Source: Kalaharituber pfeilii (lineage: Eukaryota > Ascomycota > Pezizomycetes > Pezizales > Pezizaceae). Taken from it: a DNA stretch of 64,000 nt. The position numbers and the translations under genes were made by a program. The notes beneath the pieces are model-generated. The model made no database searches. It saw only the letters and a list, made by a program, of their open reading frames with translations, and was not told where the DNA came from. The DNA lies in contig WHUZ01000015.1 of the NCBI GenBank assembly GCA_015179045.1, forward strand, positions 496,001 to 560,000. Direction: 5' to 3'. Position 1 is the stretch's first letter, and every line of letters begins with the position of its first letter. This document shows positions 45,534 through 56,599 of this stretch, in pieces.

Positions 45534-48500
45534 GTTGAGTAATAATCGTAGTGCAATCCTCAGTCCAGTATGTCGAGGTAAAGAGCAAGGTGAGTGAGAA
45601 GGAACTAAGAGTAGAAGAGCAAATGACGAGGGCTTTGTATTGATGAGTGAGCCTATGAGCAAGCGATATGGTAATACGGCAATGCCTCCTGCTTACACAG
45701 CAATAAAGAGGGAAGGATCAAAAACTAAGCCTGAAAGTGTCCCGGGGCACCAGCGGAATGGATCAAGTCCACACCAATAAGGGTTACTTAGTGCCTTAGT
45801 GCTCAGCTGCACGTTAACAACTGTGGTAACGAAGGAAGATATGAGAGTGTCAGAGGCCTCGATCCTTGATATCAATTCCTTTAGCTAGGCACCCGTGTTT
45901 CTTGTTAGCAACGGGTGAAAAAAAAAAAAAAAAAAAAATTTGAAGTGGGGGGGGGGGCGGGTAGGGATCCTGTGTGGAGGGGAAAATTTCGGGAGGGAGG
46001 GTGGGGGAGGGTGGGGGAGGGGAGGGGAGGGGGGAGTGTAGAATTCTCAGGCAGGCTATTTCACCTATTAGCATACTTCTAACGGCTTGACGCATTGAGA
46101 AACCAAAGATCAGTCACTACAGCCCACCCGAGGTCCCTGGCGCCGGGAGATATCGAGCGCATAAGCGGAGGGGCCCGAGGCGTGGGGCGTGGGGCGTGCG
46201 GCGTGGGGCGTGGCCGTGGCCGTGGCAGAATGAAGCAAGCTCGCGCCCGCCAGCCCCCATGCGCAGCGCAGCGGCAGCGGTGCCGGGCCCTGTGCTAGCA
46301 AGCCCAGTGGCCACCCCGCCGCCGGCGACGTCGTGTCGTGTGCCTGTTGAGAGAAAGCCGCAGCCGGATTATGCATAGAGGAGCTATTCTCGTGCTGCCC
46401 ACTGGGTGTCCTCGCGAGCCAGGCGAGGGCGTCTGCATCCTGACCCAATAACAGATCGCCACTCAAGATCTCCATGGGCTGTGCGCAAAGGGTGCCGCGC
46501 TGTTGGGATGGAGGCTGTGGTGCTGGAGTGGTAATGCGCATGCTGCCGCGGGCTGGCCATCGCACTTGGCGATTAGCCGCGGGCAAAGTGGCTCATGCAC
46601 GGGAACATTCTTTGCTTCTTGCGTCGCTCCTCTCGCTCTCATATTCGAAAGTTTTCATGTCGTCGGCGAATCTGGGTCCAGTGACGTCGCCGCCAGCCAT
46701 GATAAGCCTGGCTGCAGTTGCATTCACTACCGACCAGAATTGGGCGCCGCGATGGTGTTATGATGTCTCACACTGACTTCTCGGAGCACCGCGCACGCTC
46801 TTTTGTCCTCGTACCTCTCTGCTCTGCTCTTCTAGTGCCACAGAACACGCCCAGACTACGTATTACTGGGCCCACTACCCAGTGCCGAATCGCCCACCTC
46901 GTCACGATACTACCTCGGCTTATCCATGCCCTTCGTTCGGGACAACTTCGTCGTCACATCTTCCATGCTCTAGCCTCGCCTCTCTCGACCAGGAACAGTG
47001 CAACCAACCTTACTTTCTCCGCATACAGACGCTCCTGATCTAACATAGAAGTACTCTGTATTTACTCGATAACATCACACCCCGAGCTCTAGAGTGCGGA
47101 CACCTGCCTGGCGTATAACGGTAGTGCCCACCAAGTCCACAGATTCGTAGGCAAGCTCATGCGAAAGCATGTTCCAGATCAGATTCATGCATCTGTTTGG
47201 GGGAATAAAAAGAGTACAGTTGAAAAATGCCCCACCCACACGACAAAAGTTCAACCCCTTCCCCACTAGTTGCTCTATACCCATACCCTGTATCAAGTAA
47301 TACAGTAGAGTATTCAAGTTTCATTGCACATGCGCATCTCATCTGTCCCATCTCGCTGACAACGCTAATAATTGAACGTGCTTCACTATGCAGACAAAGT
47401 CTTAAGGGACCTGCATTTGTTAGCGTGTTGTGTCACTTTTGTCTGCACGTTGACACTGGCGATCATTGAGAGGTCGCATCGGGGCCGGCCGGGTGGCCAC
47501 ATTCATACATCTTGGGAATCTTCAGGGTCGAGATTCCCAGCACGGAAACCTTGAACATGACTGTAGTCTGCCTTGGCTATACACGTGCGACATAGATTAC
47601 CTCTCATCTCGAACCTAATATTACTGTTCACAACAAAATTGTGCCAATACTATTTGAACGCAATATACACTGGGTGCCTTCCCTAAGGATTTATGTGAGG
47701 TTTAAACGAAATTTTACTAGGGTACATCTCCACCGCAAACAGGGGGTACTGTAGTTTCTCTAAGCACTGGGAAGTGAGTAAATAATAGGGGTTGTCACTG
47801 ACTTACTGGGAATGACTACCAGAAAGTACTACTACTAACTGAGGCGCTTTTTGTAATAAATCTAGAGAACTTTTTTTATGCAGACAAATTACACCTTAAA
47901 TGCAGAAATCATGAGGCAGTGAACAAGCTGTCAATCTCACCACAAAGACAATATGAGCATTCAAAAGAGTACTAGGTCTCAAGAAAAAGCAGTCAAGTTC
48001 AACTGGCAAGCACTAGGTAGCAGTCAGGTATCAATGTATCTAACAAGCGGAAGAGTAGACTCATGGGGTGCAAAATTTTTGCTGGAGCCTGAGGATAAGA
48101 ATGCATTGCTAAATATTATATATGCAAGCAGGAATAGGTGTAAATTGTATAGTTGGGAATATCCTCTATAAGCAGTAGTGTACTCTAACGAACTACTTTT
48201 GTAATTTATTGTTTCTTGTGCAAGAGGGGGGGCGGGGGTACCCCTCTTTCAAAATTGTTTTCGAACACTCTACCAAACAATAAAACAAGGATACTGACCC
48301 CGGTTTTTATTCCAAAGCAGGGGTTTGAATTTCATATATCACCCACTATTGCAATTACAACTAGATATACCTTTTATCATACTACTTTGCATCTTATGCC
48401 TACCCGGTGCTGTGCAGCCAAACAACTTCCACTGATACCAGAGGTTGACGACGCGTGCCACCAAGCTTCAGTTCAGACTAGTTTGAAACTTAAAGAAACA

Positions 48501-50197
48501 TTAGGGACCATTAAGGAGCAACTACCAAGCAAATTGTCCAGTTATACACACATATTGCAAGTATGCACCAGCTTAGAGATGTGCGAACTCTCAAACTGGC
48601 AGTTCTTACAATCATTAGTAATTCAATAGCTGCGATATATTTGAGTAACATTAAAATCTCGGGGATTCTCGCTCGGCAAATCTCTTCTTTGAGGGAATAA
48701 TTCTTCGTGGCTTGCGTACCCCCACTTTATTCGCATTATTAATGACTGTCACTTTACCGGTTTCTCCCGTGACGTTTCGAGCTCTTACATAATCATTCCG
48801 AAACGGTCGTTCTTAAGAGCCAAGATCTGACGTTACTCCTGCTGCACGTTATAACGTGGCAGCCCTACTCTCCAGCACCACACACCACATGCGGACGCAG
48901 CCATATCGACTCACATCGCCCCAATGGTCAATCTCCCGCAGCTGCTTGCCTAGTTCTAGGACTAACACCTTGCGCCCTGCGTTTGATGTGCATCTCGCCC
49001 AATCGCGAGGCATCTTTAGATGCATGGTTAGGTCGATATACATACGATGATCCACAATGCGTTCCAATCGATGAGGGAGGATTGTCCCTGTAAGGTACAA
49101 AGCAGAATGAGATGGTGCTAGGAACCAGGAATGGGACGGCTTGCACTACAATTGGGTGAGTGCGGATTTCGTCTGGCCTTCTTCAGGCACCAGCCATCAC
49201 TGTTATGGGACGACGCTACGCCGGTATAGGAAACAGCCAGTTGAAGAGAAATCCAACAACCCAACTCTGCTTCAATAGCAGGAGCGCACGAAATCATGGC
49301 TCATCTGTTCCCAGCCTGTGTCACCTGGTGGCCTGAAGAATTCATCAATCCTTTCACGTACCTCTCCCAATAACGTTATAGTACTGGCTTCTACGAGCGT
49401 AAAATCACTGACTGCTACGCAAGCTTCCAGATAATCAATTTACACAAAAGGTCAACCTGGTATATCAATTAAATTATGAATGATCGCACTAATTTAAGTT
49501 TTAACCCCCATAAATAGTAATAAGACAAACGTATACAAAAACTCAAAGTACGAGCACACAGATAACAGATTAAGTAGTCAGAACCCCCTTAAACGCCTTC
49601 TCAGAAACGCACGTACAGCAGGACATACTGAAAGTCAAGGAAACCAATCAAAAGTAGCCCAATCCTTAATCCCCTCTCTCAAATGGAAATAAAAAATAAA
49701 TAATAAATAATTCCCTGTTCCATCTACTGTTCCGCTCCCAATTGAGAATTGCTGGTTTTCTGATGCTGTCGAATTTAGTCATTCGTTGCAGTAGCACCAT
49801 TGTTTTCGTTGGTCCGTTGAGGGTAAAGGGCGGACCCAATGCTAGCAGGATTCGACACTCTTGCTGTAACCTGCTGAGTATTTGTCCTTTCTTCTCCCTC
49901 CCTTTCCATCAATCTTCCAACCGCTTGCATGTTCAATGCCCGTGCCACTTGTATCAAGTGAGAAGTGGTAGCTCCCAATTACCATTATTGCCCATACCCA
50001 TTCCATCCTGTAGCCGTGTACTGTCCTTTTCTTGTGCGAATACCGTAACTCCGATGCAACAAATCCCAAAGCCCGCGAATCCTACATAATCCACCTGTCG
50101 TAAGCCTCTATATCTTCATCCTATCTCCTTCTTTTACTTCCTTAACCACCATCGCCCACCAGGTCTCCGCACCCCAAAACTCCCGACATTTTATCTC
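45534..50197. other. Long intergenic tract with low-complexity runs and a GC-rich island
   Basis: Holds the BNA2 promoter on the left. An A run (45918-45938) sits next to a G run (45947-45957) and further G-rich repeats (46000-46035). A GC-rich island spans about 46110-46600 with GGCGTGGGGCGTG-type repeats. Frames at 47953-48171 (72 aa) and 48216-48629 (137 aa) have protein-like composition but no identity and could be remnants. No tRNA, transposase or supported gene. Confidence 0.45.
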
Positions 50198-51070
50198 CTA
50201 CTTCCCATCATTCATATATTTCTGAAACTTTCTTGCCACCTCCTCAACGCCCCAACTCGCTAGTCTAGCCTCTGCCAACCTATCCGCCGGTGCCACAACC
50301 GTCCCTACAAGCATCATATGCTCTCCCACCACTCCATTCCCTGTCAAAAACGTTCTACCATGCTCTTCCTCTAGGTCATCATCAACCTCCGGCAATGTGC
50401 CGGTTTGAATTACGGCTGCGCCGCTCCCGGTGGCAAGAGTAACTCGTAATGGAACCCCAAGGCCCATGCGCGATGCGGTGTCGTGCGCTTGCACAAAAGC
50501 CGCGCTGAGGGAGGAAAGAGAGGGCGCGGCGTGGTGAGGGGAGGTAGTGAGAATAGGGACGGCGTTTTGGTCAGCGAGGTGTGCGGAGCATGAAGGAGCG
50601 AGTTGGGCAAAGTGGGTTTGGAGGCGAGCCATTTGGGAGGAGGCCGAGGTTGAGATGGTGGAGGTGCTGGTTGTGGGAGGGGCGGAGCCGAGTGAGGCGG
50701 AAAGCGGGTGGAGGAGGTGATGGGGGCTCTGGTGGGGAATCTGGTGATCTGTTGCGGTCGCGTAGGAGGTGCCAGTGGTGGTTGCACTAGAGGATGGCTG
50801 CGGCGGGTGCGCTATATAGTGATGATGACTTGGGTATTGATGGTGATGTGACGACTGGGCGAATGGGGTAGCGGCGCGCGATGCTGGCGCGGATGAGGCG
50901 GTTATTTTGAAGTCCCCTCCTACCCCTACTCCAGCGGTACAGGCTGCAGCAGTTGTTTTCACAGGCTGATGTTGGTTGTGGTGGTGGAGGTGGTGGTGAT
51001 ACTGCTGCTGCTGCTGCTGGTTTCGCAGAGGCGGAGCGGGGGATGCAGGATTCTGGGGTGGAGCGGACAT
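50198..51070 (-). CDS. His/Gln-rich low-complexity protein with a conserved-looking C-terminal domain
   Basis: An uninterrupted frame of 290 residues. The first roughly 145 residues are dominated by His, Gln, Pro, Ser and Thr (QQQQQQYHHHLHHH near the start) and look disordered. From about residue 146 (QMARLQTHFAQLAPSCSAHL) the sequence becomes protein-like, with hydrophobic strands (LRVTLATGSGAAVIQTGTLP, GEHMMLVGTVVA) and an amphipathic final helix (EARLASWGVEEVARKFQKYM). The strand-helix layout loosely recalls roadblock/LC7-type small domains, such as LAMTOR/Ego subunits, but no diagnostic motif settles it. The Met at 51070 is the first in frame. No intron is evident. Confidence 0.7.
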   Translation of the reverse strand: MSAPPQNPASPAPPLRNQQQQQQYHHHLHHHNQHQPVKTTAAACTAGVGVGGDFKITASSAPASRAATPFAQSSHHHQYPSHHHYIAHPPQPSSSATTTGTSYATATDHQIPHQSPHHLLHPLSASLGSAPPTTSTSTISTSASSQMARLQTHFAQLAPSCSAHLADQNAVPILTTSPHHAAPSLSSLSAAFVQAHDTASRMGLGVPLRVTLATGSGAAVIQTGTLPEVDDDLEEEHGRTFLTGNGVVGEHMMLVGTVVAPADRLAEARLASWGVEEVARKFQKYMNDGK

Positions 51071-54000
51071 TTATTCTCCTGGCAGGAAGCTAAGCCCGGA
51101 AATAGTAGTGTAGGGTCGTGGGAAAATGCTTAGAGCTTAGATTTACTTAATTCTGCTGGGGGGGGGGGGGAGCGGCGGAGGTGCGGTAGAAAGTGAGATA
51201 CGGTAGTCTAAACGGGATATTGTAAAATTTGGGCGCCTGCAGATTGGGCCCAGGGGGAGGGTGGTGTCTAGAGGATGGATGGCGGGCGGATGGAGAGTGT
51301 TGCTTCCAGGTTGGTTGGAATTTTTTGCCCCTTTGTTCCCTCAAGAGGGCTCTTAGTACCAACAGGTATTTTGCGGTGCAAATGTTCCTTGGAATTGACT
51401 TGACTTAGTCTTGTGCGTTGGGCTGCCTCAGTGGGTAAGGCTGTGGTGTGCGGAAACTTCGGACTCTACCAGGCACCGTAGCACGAAACGTTAAGCACTC
51501 TGCACACACACGTACACGCACAATTCGCGGGTCAAATCAAACGTAACATAAGAAGCCAAATTAAGATTGAGCGGCGACAAGGAGTACCTGGAGCTTACCT
51601 ATCGGAAAGCTTAGCCGCAGGCGAAAAATTGGAAGCAGGCAGGCCACACGAATACAAGAAACAGCGCAGCAGGGGGTGATTGTAGTAAGTGTGCTGGAGC
51701 AGACTTCTCTAGAGCCGTAGCCTTAGCTTCGAGAGAGTGGGGAGTGTAATTGAAGAGTGAGATCTCGGGAGCTCCTTGACTGGCCGGCTGGGAAGCGGGA
51801 GGGGAGGAGTGGATGGAGATAGGAAAGAGGGATGAGAGAGGGTGTCAGATAGCTTCTCTAACAAGGTAGGGGGGGAATAAAAAAAAAAAAAAAAGTAAAG
51901 GTTGCAATTAGAGACTTCGAGCAAAAATAAGATACACAACCATGGAGTGAAACTTGAATGTAAGACTACGTTGATATGATAGGAAGGGGAAGGGATCTGA
52001 TGTGACCACCAGGGGCTGATACCATGGTAGGCAGCAGGGAAGGAAAATAAATAAGAAATGGTACTTATGCAACACACAGCCCGCGCGGACAGCTGCGATG
52101 GACGGAGCCTACCACCAACTCAAGGATACTTTCACTTGCCTGCGATTCTAGCAAAACTATGAATTGGCCTATCATATTCCAGCGGAAGAAAATTGTCAAG
52201 TTAATATATAGCTTGAGAATCTCATCTGAAGCACACGATCCGGTCTCTGCCATATTCCAGCCGGGATGAGCATGGCGGCTCGGAGTACTATTTTAGCGAT
52301 ACCGCGGGGCGGGAAAGTGGGGACAGTGACATACTACGGGAAGGGAAAAACAAATCAACACGTTCTTACCCTATCCCCACGCCGCTCAATTGCCTGGACT
52401 GTCAAGATGTGATATCATTAACAAACGGAAAGCAAGCCTGCGCCAATCTCTACTATTGTTCTAGTACAAGATCTTGCAACAGCTCGTCGATGATGTTGGG
52501 AAATTGTGTGTGAGCCGGGACAAGGCTAGTGTGGGTTTGTATGTGCAAATTTGTCAGATGTGATGGTGCAGTGCAGTTCAGTGCAGGAGCGGGGGCGAAT
52601 GCAAGTCCAAAGCGGGGATGAGCATTGATGAAGAGATGACAGGTTGTGCGGGAGGGAAAGCTAAGGGAAACGGTGAGGCTCTCAATCAAGCATGAAGCAG
52701 CTGGTAAAGTCAACTGGACATTGGTTAGTTTCAAAGGCAGTCCTTAGATCATCTTTAATGACGACCAATGTTCACTCGAAGCCTAGGGGCTTGGTATGAG
52801 ACTAACTCGAAGCATATAATTGGATTAAATGGTCACACCTGCAACATACAACATCTGTATGTCTTGTGACCCATCTCCCTTGATTTCGTTAAATCTGATA
52901 TCTCCACTCGCCGAGCAGCACTACTACCGAAAAAAGGGAAAAGAAAAAAAGAAAAGGGAATATTGAAACGCAAATTTGCTATCGTTATCCTGCGGGTTGG
53001 TGCGGCATGCGTCTGAATTGGACCTTCCCCGGTTTCTATGAACCATTATCAAATGCGATGAAACCCGGAGAGGTCAACTCGAGCTCGCGTCGCGTCAGCC
53101 CAGGGAATAACTGGCAAAAATATCCCAATCTTTCCTTCGCTTTTCACGATATCCACTTTTCACACATTAGAACCCTCAAGTCATCATGCACGCAGGATGC
53201 CAGTAGCATAATGTGAATGCTATATCTCTCTTCTAGTTGTCTTTTTATTTCTTAAATTATTATTCCTTTCTTTTTCCTTTTAATCCACATGCTCGAAATC
53301 AGCGTATCAACAATAGCCTTGCGGGGGTAGAATTTGGTACAAAGCCTTATATATGGGCCGGCACAAGAACCTAGATAGCATTAGTCTGACAGAAGAAAAC
53401 ATATCCATTACGCGTTATCTTTTGGTTCGCATAGCTACTCAGTCTCGAATAGCTACTTATGTAAAGCGTAGGCATCTTTTCTTCTCGTTCCTAACTAGAG
53501 ATATATAAGAAATTATTCGCTGCCTTCGCAATCTCTCAGCAAAGCTTTCTTGTAATCCGCGGTAGGCAGACATAATAATACTTCTTCCCGGTTTGAACTT
53601 CGCATATAAGTAGTTTGGTGCTGTAAGCAGGGGATAGTTTTATATTGAATTGGATGTCTTTTCATGCCGATTCTGGTGATGTGCCGGTAACTTGTACATG
53701 GAACAGAGACCAGTGCCACCTTAAATCCCCGTTTTTACAACCACTCTCTTCCTTCACTGCAATTACCCATTTCGTATTTTCCCAAAACGACACGCACCAA
53801 TACAGGCTTGGCAAACCTTCAGTGTACAGAACCAGTTAGTCCTGTCAGTTTTGATACAGTCTAGCAACCAGGTGCTGACTAAGAGGAGTCTAAGTTTACC
53901 TCAGGGTGGGTAGTGCACAACAGACATCGGACTTGGATGTGGATTGGTTGCCAATTGGTTGGGAGGTGGGTCATGAGGTCTGGTAGAGAGGGTGGGTGGG

Positions 54001-55060
54001 TAAGTCTTGGAGGTGGTGATGGATCGTTAGGGTTATCGGTGGTGGGATGTATGTGTGCCAAGATTTGTGAAGAGGGCTACCAGTATGTGGAACAGAAGCA
54101 ACTGAAAGGCTCTGTAGCAGTGATTGTAGGATATGGGTTGACGGTAATCATGTGAGGATGGAATCCTGTATTAGGGATTCCCTCATGCCCATAGGGAAAG
54201 GAAAAATGAAGAGCAGCTGCACTTGAACAAACTGGAGCTGGGGATTCTGCTCCTTAACCTGTCTGACTTTACTGTACATATGGGTTGTACTGAGAGAACT
54301 TTCTACCGGATAGGTGGAATCAATTGTATGAACTAAGTATGCAAGAATATGAGTTATGATATACAGCTGTAGCCACAATGGCTTGGTAACTAATTCTATT
54401 ACATCGGAGAGGCCCACGAGCTAGGGTAACTGTAGGGTCCAAAGTGATCAATTTTGGTCATAAACTAGCATTAATCCCATTCTACTTCATGTTTATACTA
54501 TTTTTCAGTTCTTCGTAGAATTTACCAGCTTTTCTATTTTACCGCCTACCATTGCAAGCTGAGCTTATGGCAGATGGCGTTTTTTTTTCTTTTTTTTTCT
54601 TCTTTGAGCCTTGTAAACAACTTTACTTTGAATCTGCTTGAGTATATCTGACCTTGACAAGCAGCACCTCTGTTCAGTCTCGATACCAGCTAGTATCAAG
54701 CCATCACAAGAGCTCCGCTGTCTTCCGTTCGAAAATCTTTTCTAGTGTAAGAAAGTAAGAAATTTTGTCAACACTTGTGACGGGATTGGATACCATTACG
54801 TTGGAAGTTAGTAACTTATTATCATCCCCAATTCTTGAAGCTGGAAAAGAAGTCCTTTGAGTTGTGTGAGTGGGCGTCTACTTGTGTACGCTTATCCTAC
54901 GATTGATAAACAGAGGTTACGACATGATACATGCATTTCGTCGATTATATAATAGGAAGATGATTAAATACGGGGAGGGAGAGTTACCAGTAGAAATGAG
55001 TTCGTATATTTCTCAAGCCATGACGCTTTTTCAAAACATTTCAACTAAATATGTTTTGAC
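51071..55060. other. Intergenic tract
   Basis: About 4 kb. A 13-14-nt G run is at about 51160-51173 and an A run at about 51880-51894. A tRNA-like A-box string at 51425-51445 lacks a full cloverleaf. T/C-rich DNA occurs at 53230-53285 and 54580-54605. The frames present on both strands lack domains. No supported gene. Confidence 0.45.
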
Positions 55061-55597
55061 ATGCGAGGACTAGTAACGTCAATTCTTATCAGATTAGAGC
55101 GAAGTGTGCCACTAGGCCTGAATTACAAGCATGCTTGGATCATGTTTATTGACAGCAAGGATTGTGAGCAATGTCATGCGGAGGAGTTAAGTAAACAGGC
55201 AGTATCAACATATGCCAACCAGACAAGCTTATGGTCGGCAGATACGCGAATGAAGCACTACTGCAAACAACGCTCTCATAATTGGTCCTTGAAACGAACA
55301 TTTTCAAACGGCCCGGCGCATACTGCCCGCAATCAAATCGAGCAACGACATATCACGGAACACAAAACCAATCGTTTCTCAACTCCACATCATGATCCCC
55401 TCACCATGCTACACACGCCAACACATCATCCTGCATTGCCAGCTCCCACTGCAGACTGCAGACCGGTAGTCCGCAAACGCAAGCTGTATGTCTTCTCCAA
55501 TTTGAGACGTGAGCGCTCCATCAAAATACCCCACGCCAACTTAGATGCATTCTTCGAGCAGTTCCCTGGTGCTGGAATGACTGCCACAAAAGTTTAA
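55061..55597 (+). CDS. Hypothetical 178-aa open frame, doubtful
   Basis: The longest open frame in this part of the window outside recognised genes, not in GC-rich DNA, convergent with the Pex4-like gene 325 bp away. The C-terminal third (RPVVRKRKLYVFSNLRRERS, IPHANLDAFFEQFPGAGMTA) reads like a folded protein with a basic stretch and an amphipathic helix. The first half is rich in His, Thr, Asn and Lys without hydrophobic core pattern. No family recognised. It could be a real small gene, the last exon of a longer one, or chance. Confidence 0.25.
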   Translation: MRGLVTSILIRLERSVPLGLNYKHAWIMFIDSKDCEQCHAEELSKQAVSTYANQTSLWSADTRMKHYCKQRSHNWSLKRTFSNGPAHTARNQIEQRHITEHKTNRFSTPHHDPLTMLHTPTHHPALPAPTADCRPVVRKRKLYVFSNLRRERSIKIPHANLDAFFEQFPGAGMTATKV

Positions 55598-55921
55598 TAC
55601 CAAATCGCGCGCTTGTGTTGTAGCAGCAAATATCCATTATCCCATAAATTCATTGTGGCAATACAAATCCCACCTAACTCCCCCAAACTTAAAGGTCAAG
55701 TGTAAAATAAAATAAAATAAAATATAAGATATAAAATGGACAAGAAGGAGAAAAGTACTCAAGAGGAATGCTGATGCTTCTTCCAATGGTATGAAATGGA
55801 TGATCCCACCTTTCAACCCGATACCTTTTATGTCCTTGCTTTCTTCAACGATGTAATCTGCATGCTTCTTTCTGTTCTTCTCCGTTCAACTCTGTCGTTG
55901 TGGTGTCAATTCCATCGCAAA
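55598..55921. other. Convergent spacer at the 3' end of the Pex4-like gene
   Basis: About 320 bp; includes an AAATA-type microsatellite (AAAATAAAATAAAATAAAAT, around 55704). Probably 3' UTR. Nothing else seen. Confidence 0.5.
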
Positions 55922-56599
55922 TCACCACTGCGCAAACCTCACGACCCAGACCTTAACTAAACTGTCATACCCTACATAGTCTCCCGCCTTCAGTAGATTA
56001 GCCGCATCGACATTCAACGGGCTATCGGGCTCTGGCGTGGTGAGGAGGCTTTGTATCGCCATGATTGTCAACTTGAGAGTGTATGCTGGCGACCAGGTCG
56101 TCTTCAAGAGGTCAACACACACATCTCCGGTCTGCAACAATTGCACGCCCAGTCAGCCGCATAAATAAGACAATTTAGTGTCAGGGAAGTAGCAAACCTG
56201 AAGGTGAATGTTTGGATGACATATCGGCGTCACGAACTTGACTACCGGTGGCTCGAATGGGTAGTTTTTTGGTACTCTTATGTCAAGAAGCCATCGGCCG
56301 CCTAATGTTTGTTATTGTCAGTTAAAGGTTTCCTGGTCAATTCGTAATTTACCGAACAGATAGGACACCGCATAATAAACGAGCCACTTGCAACTCGAAG
56401 AGGGAAAGGAGAAAGATATAGATGAAAATTGTGACGACTCACGTTCATACGGGGTGCCCTCGACGCCCTTCATTATCGCTGTCCAATGTTGAAGATTGTC
56501 TCCAACTGGTGCCAGCTCCTCCAAACACCCTTGCGGTTCCCTGGAGTATTCCTTGAGCTCCCCAAGTAGACGTTTTGCTGCCCCAGCCGTTACGCTCAT
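55922..56599 (-). CDS. PEX4: Ubiquitin-conjugating enzyme, Pex4 (Ubc10) type, three exons
   Basis: Pex4 is the peroxisome-tethered E2 that mono-ubiquitylates the import receptor Pex5 for recycling. Model complement(join(55922..56131,56198..56301,56443..56599)), 156 residues, a usual E2 length. The UBC fold is clear: AKRLLGELKEY at the N-terminus, GTPYERGRWLLDIRVPKNYPF, FEPPVVKFVTPICHPNIHLQ with HPN at 81-83, and the catalytic Cys92 in TGDVCVDLL. The following KTTWSPAYTLKLTIMAIQSL and PEPDSPLNVDAANLL block is typical of Pex4. All introns are GT-AG. The first intron, 141 bp, is longer than others here and a tiny extra exon cannot be fully excluded, but the direct join already gives a complete UBC domain. 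Assignment to Pex4 over other E2s is from the C-terminal block. Confidence 0.9.
56132..56197 (-). other. PEX4 intron 2
   Basis: On the minus strand it begins GTTTGC and ends TTGCAG, 66 bp, phase 0; joins NIHLQ to TGDVCVDLL. Confidence 0.88.
56302..56442 (-). other. PEX4 intron 1
   Basis: On the minus strand it begins GTGAGT and ends CATTAG, 141 bp; the split codon C|GC gives Arg in PYERGRWLLDI. Confidence 0.82.

Noticed and set aside
46110..46586. 158-aa minus-strand frame
   Set aside because: Produced by GGCGTGGGGC-type repeats; composition is low-complexity and no family resemblance exists.
51425..51490. tRNA-like string with an A-box resemblance (GCCTCAGTGGGTAAGGC)
   Set aside because: The D-arm can pair, but no anticodon stem, T arm or acceptor stem can be drawn; a tRNA-derived SINE head remains possible but unsupported.
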